Translations under genes and position numbers: made by a program | In this document: piece by piece, positions 57,498-64,000 of the stretch | Position numbering within the stretch: position 1 is the first letter of the stretch | Layout of the letters: each line of letters starts with the position of its first letter | The notes under the pieces: generated by a model | What the model saw: the letters and a program-made list of their open reading frames with translations, nothing else | What the model was told of the DNA's origin: nothing | Databases searched by the model: none | Source of the DNA: Acinetobacter sp. LoGeW2-3 | GTDB lineage: Bacteria; Pseudomonadota; Gammaproteobacteria; Pseudomonadales; Moraxellaceae | NCBI RefSeq assembly: GCF_002688565.1 | Contig: NZ_CP024012.1 | Span: 115,400-179,399 of the forward strand | Reading direction: 5' to 3' | Length of the DNA: 64,000 nucleotides

Positions 57498-58321
57498 TTA
57501 TTGTTTTTCCCAAGTGACTGTTCCTGAATAGTTTTTCAGTACGTAATCACGAGTATCATCGGCCGTAAATGCATCTTTAATTATTTGCACTTCAGCTTTT
57601 GCTGTGACTTGGAATTCGCTACTAAAACCGCATCGTAATTGTGATTATTTTCTTCCAAATATAGGGCATCTCGCTTGGCACAAGGTTGGCATGGACTGTA
57701 TAGGCACCGTCCATAATTGCTAAATCTGAATCTTTGTAACTCACTGGCACTAATGCATGCTCTACTTCAATAATCTGTAATTTTTTTGGATTAGCTGTAA
57801 TATCTTTAACACTACTTTTTGCACCGGTATTTGGCTTCAGCTCAATTAAATCAACTGAAGCCAAAAGATTTAATGCTCGACCACCATTGGATGGATCTAA
57901 AGGAATAACAACTTTAGCTCCCTCCGGCAAATCCTTTAGACTTTTATATATCGGTGAATAAGCGCCAAAAATACTGTTAAATGTGGTACCTATAGCATTT
58001 AGATCCCAGTTATTATTTCTTTTGCAGACTGCATATAAGTTATGTGTTGGAAATAATTTAGATCAGTTTCATTTTCAGATACTGATTTATTAGGAATCAA
58101 ACCGTCAGTGGCATACTTAATTCTTAATTCAATATTCTGTTTTTTAACTTTATCTCTTACAATTCAGCAATTTGTGGCAAGGGTGGATTGTCACGTGTGA
58201 GTAAAGTTACTACTTTGATAGCGTCAGCATCTGCTTTTGTATCTTCCTGTTTTACACAGCCTGCCAAGCCTAGACCAACAGATGCACTCAACATTGCATT
58301 CAATGCATATTTAAATTTCAT
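57498..58321 (-). pseudogene. MetQ/NlpA-type substrate-binding lipoprotein, frameshifted (copy 2)
   Basis: ATG 58321 opens MKFKYALNAMLSASVGLGLAGCVKQE, a lipoprotein leader with lipobox LAGC. The frame then breaks at about 58160 (one missing T before VRDKVKKQNIEL), about 58018 (one missing A at KEINNWDL) and twice near 57600-57675, but the pieces align throughout with copy 1 (VVIPLDPSNGGRALNLLASVDLIEL, VEHALVPVSYKDSDLAIMDGAYTVHANLVP) and end TWEKQ. It would deliver a substrate to the MetNI-like transporter just upstream. At least four single-base lesions are present. Confidence 0.78.
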
Positions 58322-58336
58322 ATATAAATTAATCCC

Positions 58337-58998
58337 TTAAAAACGTTTATCTAAACGCTTCACAAAATAGTTGCCAGTAAATTGAATGATCTGAACAATA
58401 AAAATAATGATAAGCACAGTGAAAATCAGAATATCTGTTTCAAAACGATGGAAACCATATCTAATAGCAAAGTCGCCAATACCACCGCCTCCTACAATTC
58501 CAACAATCGTGGAATAGGAAAAATAACTTACTGTCACGATAGTGATTGAGTTAACAATTGCTGCACGTGCTTCTGAAAACAGCACTTTATGTACAATTTG
58601 AAATTTAGTTGCGCCCATTGCTTCCGCTGCTTCAATTACCCCACGGTTGACTTCTAGCAAAGCTGCTCAACAAAACGGGCAAAATATGGAATACAACTAA
58701 TTGTCATAGGAACAATGGCGGCTGTTGTACCAATTGAAGTTCCCACAATTAAGCGTGTTAAAGGCACAATAGAAATAGCGAGAATTAAGAAGGGAAAGAA
58801 CGGATGAAGTTCACCACCGCATTTAAATCCCATTTACTAAATTATTGCTAGAAATGAACCCTCACGAGTTAAATACAGCGCAGTGCCGACTATTCCACCA
58901 AAAATAATGCCAAGAAAAATCGTCACAGACAGCATATAAAAGGTTTCGCCCAGTGCTGTTTGAATTTCAGGCCAAATACCAATTACTTTTTCGTACAT
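58337..58998 (-). pseudogene. MetI-like ABC transporter permease, frameshifted
   Basis: The N-terminal part starts MYEKVIGIWPEIQTALGETFYMLSVTIFLGIIFGGIVG and the C-terminal fragment (58660-58337) contains the EAA-type loop LLEVNRGVIEAAEAMGATKFQIV and GGGGIGDFAIRYGF, which are MetI features. In between I count at least four missing single bases (near 58845, 58830, 58785 and 58668). The repaired length, about 220 residues, is normal for MetI. It would form the membrane channel with the MetN-like ATPase. Confidence 0.8.
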
Positions 58999-59013
58999 AT
59001 TAAGAAGCCTCTT

Positions 59014-59761
59014 TTAAGCTGGTCTGACATCATTGAGCAATAGTTTTGAAATAATAGATTTGACCGGTTGCTGGATTGGCTGATTGAGGTCAAACTCTTC
59101 AATTACTTGGCCTTGTTCCATTACCGCAACACGGTTGCAGATTTTGTGTACTAGTTGCATTTCATGAGTCACGATCACTATCGTAATACCAAACTGTTTA
59201 TTGATCTTTGACAGGTAATGCAGAATCGATTCTTTAGTTTGTGGATCGACAGCAGAAGTTGGCTCATCGCAGAGCAGAATTTTGGGCTGGGTCACAATGG
59301 CGCGGGCAATTGCAATACGCTGTTTCTGTCCACCGCTAAGTTGACTTGGATAAGCATCTTTTTTATCTAATAAATCAACAATTTCTAGGCACTCTAAAGC
59401 ACGTTTATGACGTTCTGCTTTTGGCACACCTGAAAATTCTAACGGCAACTCAATATTTTCTAGAGCAGTGCGGTTGGTCAGCAAGTTAAAATGCTGAAAA
59501 ATCATACCAATGGATTTACGCTGTTCGAGTAATTGCTTTTTTGATAATCGTAAAAGGGAAATACCTTCTATTTTAATATCACCAGTATTGGGGCGTTCTA
59601 GCAGATTAATCATGCGCAATAATGTTGATTTTCCTGCACCACTAAAACCGATAATGCCAAACATCGCCTTGATGAATATTTAGACTAACATCGGAAACAG
59701 CCGTGAATTGACCATCCTTTTGTATAAATGTTTTCTTAAGATCCTGTAGTTGTATCATCAT
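59014..59761 (-). pseudogene. MetN-like ABC transporter ATPase, frameshifted near the N-terminus and short
   Basis: The N-terminal ~30 codons (MIQLQDLKKTFIQKDGQFTAVSDVSLNIHQGD) are out of frame with the main part at about 59665. The rest has Walker A GFSGAGKST, Q-loop FQHFNLL, signature LSGGQKQRIAIARAIV, Walker B ILLCDEPTSAVD and the H-loop IVTHEM. It ends after about 248 residues (KLLLNDVRPA), without the C-terminal NIL/ACT domain of canonical MetN (about 340 residues). It is the first gene of the minus-strand transporter operon. Confidence 0.82.
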
Positions 59762-60536
59762 TTATTCTCTATGTTTAGCTCAGCATCACTGATGCAGTAG
59801 TCCTATGCAGCTCAACATAAATGAGAATTTAATATGTTTAAAAATAAATATTTTTAATAAAATTATATAAAAATAATGAATACTAAATTTAAGATTGATC
59901 TATTATCCACCCTTTACAGAAGATTTATATCAATAATTCTAATAAAATTATAATGAAAAATTATGATTTTGTATGAAATTTATCAATTATATCAGTGTGT
60001 TAGTAATATATTATTAAAAAATTCTGTAATTTATTGATTGAGATAATAACGTTACTTTTATTCTTTTATAAACAAAACATAGCTTATTCTGAATTTTATC
60101 TTTTCATATGAATTATATTCACTTCGCTTTAAATTAGAGAGAATCTAGAATCCGCGAAAAATTAATATAGATCAATTTATAGCTAAGAATTTGTTTTTTA
60201 ATATCTTTTTTTGTAATTTAATCTAAATATTCAAAGTTAATTTATAAGATAGTCACTTGCAACATCTACTTTAGATACTCAATTTAGGTGAATAGGGGTT
60301 TTGATTCGTTCTGTTAAAAACTAGAAACCCTTAATTCAGTATTTTTTGTTAGAAAATTTCTTTTGTATGAATGAAGAGAATACTGATCTTCCTAAATAAT
60401 GCATATTAAATTCACATAGAATAAGCTCCTGAATTTTTAAAATAATTTGATAGCCAGTATGATATGAGCTATTCAAATATCAAATTAGATTTCAAGCAGA
60501 CAGCTGTGCAGCGATTATGCCGAGGTTAAATTTTTA
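59762..60536. other. Very AT-rich non-coding region between divergent sulfur-locus genes
   Basis: About 775 bp with extreme AT content and no plausible gene lie between the divergent MetN-like and LysR genes. It probably contains both promoters; no clear operator, repeat or RNA could be recognised. Confidence 0.5.
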
Positions 60537-61438
60537 ATGAAGATTGAAGACATCCATGCTTTTATTGCTTTTGTTAAATTGCAATCCACGAGTCTTACTG
60601 CTCAACAATTAGGTATCACACAACCTGCAGTTACACGTCGTATCCAGAGTCTAGAACAAGCCTGTTCAGTGCAACTTTTTGACCGAAATACTCGCCCTTT
60701 AAAGTTAACCGCAAAAGGACGAGAAATATATGAACAGTGCTGTATTATCGAGCAAGAGTTCAATAGATTGAAGCAGATTATTGCTTTGCAAAGTGCAGAT
60801 TCAACACATCTTAGGATAGGAATTCCAAATAGCCTGTCAGAGTCTGGTATTTTTGGAATGATACAAGACCTCAAAAAGATTTTCCCTCTGCAAAAATTGA
60901 AATTAGTACAGGGTGGGGTAAGGAATTATTATCTAAATTAGCTCACGATGAACTTGATGGCGTGATTTCTACTGCAAAAGAACATAATGCTTTTCCAAAA
61001 GATTATTCTCTGAAAATTATGGGTACCTTACATATTAGGCCTGTAGTATCAAAATCTTTAAGCAGATCAGGTGTTTCAACATGGGAAGACTTGCAGGATC
61101 TAGGTTGGATTTTAAATAATAAAGGATGTGGATTCAGAGAATTTTTAACTGAACAATTAGAAAAACAGCATAAACAGCTAAATTTAAAAATTGAAGTTAC
61201 TGGAACTAGAATCCAGTTGGATTTAATACAACAGGGAGTTGGTGCTGGTTTCTTGGCACAGGAATTAATCTTTCAAACTCCTCATTTTCACCAATTATCA
61301 ATTATAGATACTGAAGAACTAAATCTAGATGTCATTGTTTACAATGCACGTCGAGAAAACTTGAGCCATGCACAAACTGAATTATTTGATGTAATTATGG
61401 AACGTTTTAACCAAAAAATTGCATTTAGCGTAATCTAA
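60537..61438 (+). pseudogene. LysR-family regulator, frameshifted
   Basis: The first fragment carries the helix-turn-helix (IHAFIAFVKLQSTSLTAQQLGITQPAVTRRIQSLEQACSVQLFDR, residues 5-50), and the second, from 60962, carries the rest of the effector domain. The break is a missing G at about 60912-60917 (QG-WGKELLSKLAHDE). The repaired protein is about 300 residues, normal for the family. It is divergent from the transporter genes and upstream of the LLM gene, so it probably controls both arms. Confidence 0.82.
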
Positions 61439-61550
61439 AAACCATTCTTATGCGTGAAATTAATATTAGTTTATGATAAATATTTATTTAACGCATACTA
61501 ATTTTTAAATTACAGTTGTTTCAAGTTCAAAAAATATTTTGGAAATTGAA

Positions 61551-62634
61551 ATGACAATTCAAAATTTTAGGCATGATTGGCCATCGTCTTGCTTCGGAAA
61601 CGATCCCAGCAGAAGGCCCAGTATTTAATCCAGATTATGTTGCAAATTTTGCTAAAGCCCATGAGGATGCTGGATTTGATCGGGTATTGATTGGTCAATG
61701 GTCAGATCAGCCCGATGGCTTTATTGTAACGGCTCATGCAGGTGCAAATACTTCGAAATTAAAGTTTTTATTAGCACATCGTCCAGGTTTATAGCGCCAA
61801 CTTTAGCTGCACGTAAGTATGCAACTCTAGATCATTTACTTAAAGGTCGTTTAGCAATTGTTATTACCGGGGGAAGTGATCCAGAACAACAGCGTGATGG
61901 TGATTTCTTAACTAAAGCCGAACGATATGCCCGTACAAAAGAATTTTTAGACATCGCTAAGCTTTCCTGGTACAGCGATAACCCCTTCCAGTACAGTGGT
62001 AAATACTATCAAGTCAAAGATGGTTTCTCAGAAATCAAACCTTATCATCTCATTTGCCAGTATATTTCGGAGGGTTCTTCTCAAGAAGCATTAAATGTAG
62101 CTGCTAAACATGCAGATGTATTTGCACTTTGGGGTGAGCCTTTAGCTGGTGCTGAAGAGCTTATAAAAAATATTCGAGCAAATGAAGTAAATTTTGAGCG
62201 TAAAAATCCACTGGATTTTAATATCTCTTTCCGTCCAATTATTGCAGATACCGAAACACAGGCTTGGGAAAAGGCACAGGATATTTACAGTCTGACTCGA
62301 GAGCAAATTGAAAACCGCGGTCTGCGCAAAGATAAACAAAGTGCTCAAAGTGTAGGAGCCCAGCGTTTAGTGGAGTTGGCATCACAAGAAGTGCATGACA
62401 CTAATTTATGGACTGGCATTTCTACCTTAGTACATGGCAACCATAACTCTACAGCTTTAGTAGGTACACCCGAGCAAGTAGCAGAATCTATTGCAGAATA
62501 TTAAAGCTAGGTATTAACAGCGTATTGATTCGTGGTTTTGACCCATTAAATGATGTCATTGAATACGGCAAAGAACTACTACCGAGCATCCGTTAAAAAC
62601 AGCCGAACTGGATAAATTAAACAAGATTGCCTAG
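61551..62634 (+). pseudogene. LLM-class flavin-dependent oxidoreductase (SsuD/alkanesulfonate monooxygenase-like), frameshifted
   Basis: Pieces in all three frames combine into one LLM protein: GMIGHRLASETIPAEGPVFNPDYVANFAKAHEDAGFDRVLIGQ, then PTLAARKYATLDHLLKGRLAIVITGG (bacterial luciferase-like core), DIAKLSWYSDNPFQYSGKYYQVKDGF, and the C-terminal LVGTPEQVAESIAEY followed by LGINSVLIRGFDPLNDVIEYGKELLPSIR. Breaks occur at about 61572 (one extra base), 61790, 62503 and 62594. The enzyme would release sulfite from a sulfonate or sulfone using FMNH2 and O2. Confidence 0.8.
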
Positions 62635-62669
62635 GCCTTGCTGACAAAATATTAAAAAGTGTGATTGAA

Positions 62670-63658
62670 ATGAAAAAAATATTAGTTGGCATTATTAGTG
62701 CTGTTTCAATAAGTTTAGCTGCTTGTAATAAACAGGTTAATCAAGCTGAAAATACAAAAGAAGTGACTAAACTTAAAAATTCAACAAATTGAACTCAAAA
62801 TTGGTGATCAAAAAGGAAATATGCGTGCCCAGCTAGAGGCTTCAAAACTTCTAGATGGTATCGATTATAAAATTTCATGGTATGAATTCCCGGCAGCAGC
62901 TCCAGTTGCCGAAGCATTAAACGCTACCCGATTGATATTGGTTATCTTGGAGATGCACCATTCATCTTTGCAAATGCAAATGGTGGTCATGCACGCGCAA
63001 TTGCGGTTAACCGATATGATCCCTATGCAGTAGCTTTACTCGTACCTAAAGATAGTCCGATTAAATCCATTCAGGATATCAAAGGAAAAACTATTACAGC
63101 GAATAAGGGCTCGATTGGTCAGCTGGTTACATTACGTGCTGTAGAACGTGCTGGCTTGAAAGCTTCTGATGTAAATTTTAAATTTTTGCCACCAGCAGAT
63201 GGCAAACTTGCTGTTGCAAATGGCAATGTTGATGTATGGGCAGTTTGGGATCCATACACTGCCTATGCTGAAGTCATTGATGGTTTTCGAATCATTGAAA
63301 ATGGACGTGGATTATATTCAGGTTTTACATTCCTTGCCGGTACAGAGCAAGCTTTAAATGATCAGCAGAAGCGTGCAGCTATTCAGGACTTTATCTACCG
63401 GCTTGAAGAATCTCAGGAATGGGTAAATAAAAACTATCAGTCATTTGGTAAAGAACTTGCAAAAATCACCGGAATTCCAGAAGAACCAGCCACATTAGCA
63501 TTCAAAAAAATGCCACATGGACTAGTATTACTGATGATGTAATTGCCACTTCGCAAGACACAGCAGATTTCTATCATAAACACCAATTATTAAATCAGAA
63601 AATTGATGTAAGCGGTCTGTTTGATCGTGAGTTTAATACAAAGCAGGCAGGAATTAAT
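62670..63658 (+). pseudogene. SsuA/TauA-like substrate-binding lipoprotein, frameshifted
   Basis: A lipoprotein leader (MKKILVGIISAVSISLAACNKQ) is followed by MRAQLEASKLLDGIDYKISWYEFPAAAPVAEALNA, VALLVPKDSPIKSIQDIKGKTITANKGSIGQLVTLRAVERAGL and DGKLAVANGNVDVWAVWDPYTAYAE. This is the pattern of aliphatic sulfonate binding proteins (SsuA family, NMT1-like fold). Breaks are seen near 62780 (one extra A), about 62935 and about 63518. No stop separates it from the next gene, whose ATG at 63659 is in the same frame, so either a stop was lost to a further single-base change or the two are fused. No sulfonate permease or ATPase is adjacent, so it may use the Met-type transporter. Confidence 0.76.
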
Positions 63659-64000
63659 ATGGCTAAATATCTGAATGTTTTAGCACCTGTAATTAATGCT
63701 ATTGAGCAAGGATTGATAGAACAACTGGATGAGCAAAACTTAATTCAGCGCTTTACACCTGAGTTTAAAAAGCTCCTCCAGGATTCAACCTGGCTTGAAC
63801 CAGAGTTTAAAAAACCGCATCCAGAATATTATCAACATATCTATTGTATCTAGATCCTGAAGAGCGTTTTTCCATTGTCAGCTTTGTTTGGGGACCAGGT
63901 CAAAAAACACCAATTCATAACCACGAAGTATGGGGTGCAATTGGTGTGCTTGAAGGTGCAGAAGTCTCTACACCTTTATACCTGTGATGAGGCAGGTTTA
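63659..64000 (+). pseudogene. Cysteine dioxygenase-family protein, frameshifted and cut by the window end
   Basis: The first fragment reads MAKYLNVLAPVINAIEQ to PHPEYYQHI. After a missing base at about 63845 the frame continues LDPEERFSIVSFVWGPGQKTPIHNHEVWGAIGVLEGAE, which is the cupin iron-binding region of bacterial cysteine (or 3-mercaptopropionate) dioxygenases (HxH and downstream Glu). It would oxidise a thiol to the sulfinate, the last step of a sulfur-recovery set. The frame probably breaks again near 63975. The C-terminus is outside the window. Confidence 0.78.

Overview
The window is AT-rich DNA that reads as part of a large Acinetobacter (Moraxellaceae) plasmid. The plasmid evidence is a Rep_3-type initiator (37.5-38.7 kb) preceded by an iteron array, an adjacent divergent parAB pair (34.9-36.6 kb), several Xer recombination (pdif) sites and toxin-antitoxin modules. 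The genus call rests on recognisable Acinetobacter-type protein sequences (PcaF-like thiolase, DcaP-like porin, ETF-QO) and on the pdif modules; it is inference, not a database result.

Layout. (1) 0-3.9 kb: start of a gamma-glutamylmethylamide synthetase gene (gmaS, cut by the window edge), a divergent XRE-cupin regulator, an ammonium transporter with a sigma-54 promoter, and an exported acetolactate-decarboxylase-like protein. (2) 4.0-13.6 kb: an accessory insert bounded by inverted copies of one insertion-sequence end. It holds an IS1202-type element 5 bp from a pdif site, an IS3-family element, four pdif sites flanking small cargo modules (GFA protein, HigBA-like pair, isochorismatase/metallo-beta-lactamase-fold/AraC), a Csr/Rsm-like sRNA candidate and a second toxin-antitoxin pair. 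(3) 13.8-33.9 kb: the methylated-amine block, with a four-subunit sarcosine-oxidase-like complex read here as N-methylglutamate dehydrogenase (mgdABCD), folD, two purU copies, a SugE-type exporter, PII protein, dimethylamine monooxygenase genes, trimethylamine monooxygenase (tmm), a PAS/two-component regulatory set and TMAO demethylase (tdm). (4) 34-38.7 kb: plasmid backbone. (5) 39.2-55.1 kb: ETF-ubiquinone oxidoreductase and an organic-acid catabolic cluster (LysR regulator, MmgE/PrpD protein, two almost identical acyl-CoA dehydrogenases flanking an MFS permease, ADP-forming acyl-CoA synthetase, fused hydratase/dehydrogenase, thioesterase, 3-oxoadipyl-CoA-type thiolase, DcaP-like porin). (6) 55.3-64 kb: a sulfur-scavenging locus (methionine-type ABC transporter, SfnB-like flavoprotein, LysR, LLM flavin oxidoreductase, SsuA-like binding protein, cysteine dioxygenase) in which every gene is interrupted by single-base frameshifts.

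How it works together. Trimethylamine would be oxidised to TMAO by Tmm, cleaved by Tdm to dimethylamine plus formaldehyde, demethylated by the haem-dependent dimethylamine monooxygenase to methylamine, coupled to glutamate by GmaS and, after an N-methylglutamate synthase step that is not visible here, oxidised by MgdABCD. The one-carbon units would pass through tetrahydrofolate via FolD and PurU to formate, and the released nitrogen would be managed by the plasmid's own Amt and PII. The organic-acid cluster would take a carboxylate through CoA activation and beta-oxidation to a 3-oxoacyl-CoA thiolysed by the PcaF-like enzyme, with ETF-QO receiving the dehydrogenase electrons. Its substrate cannot be deduced from sequence alone.
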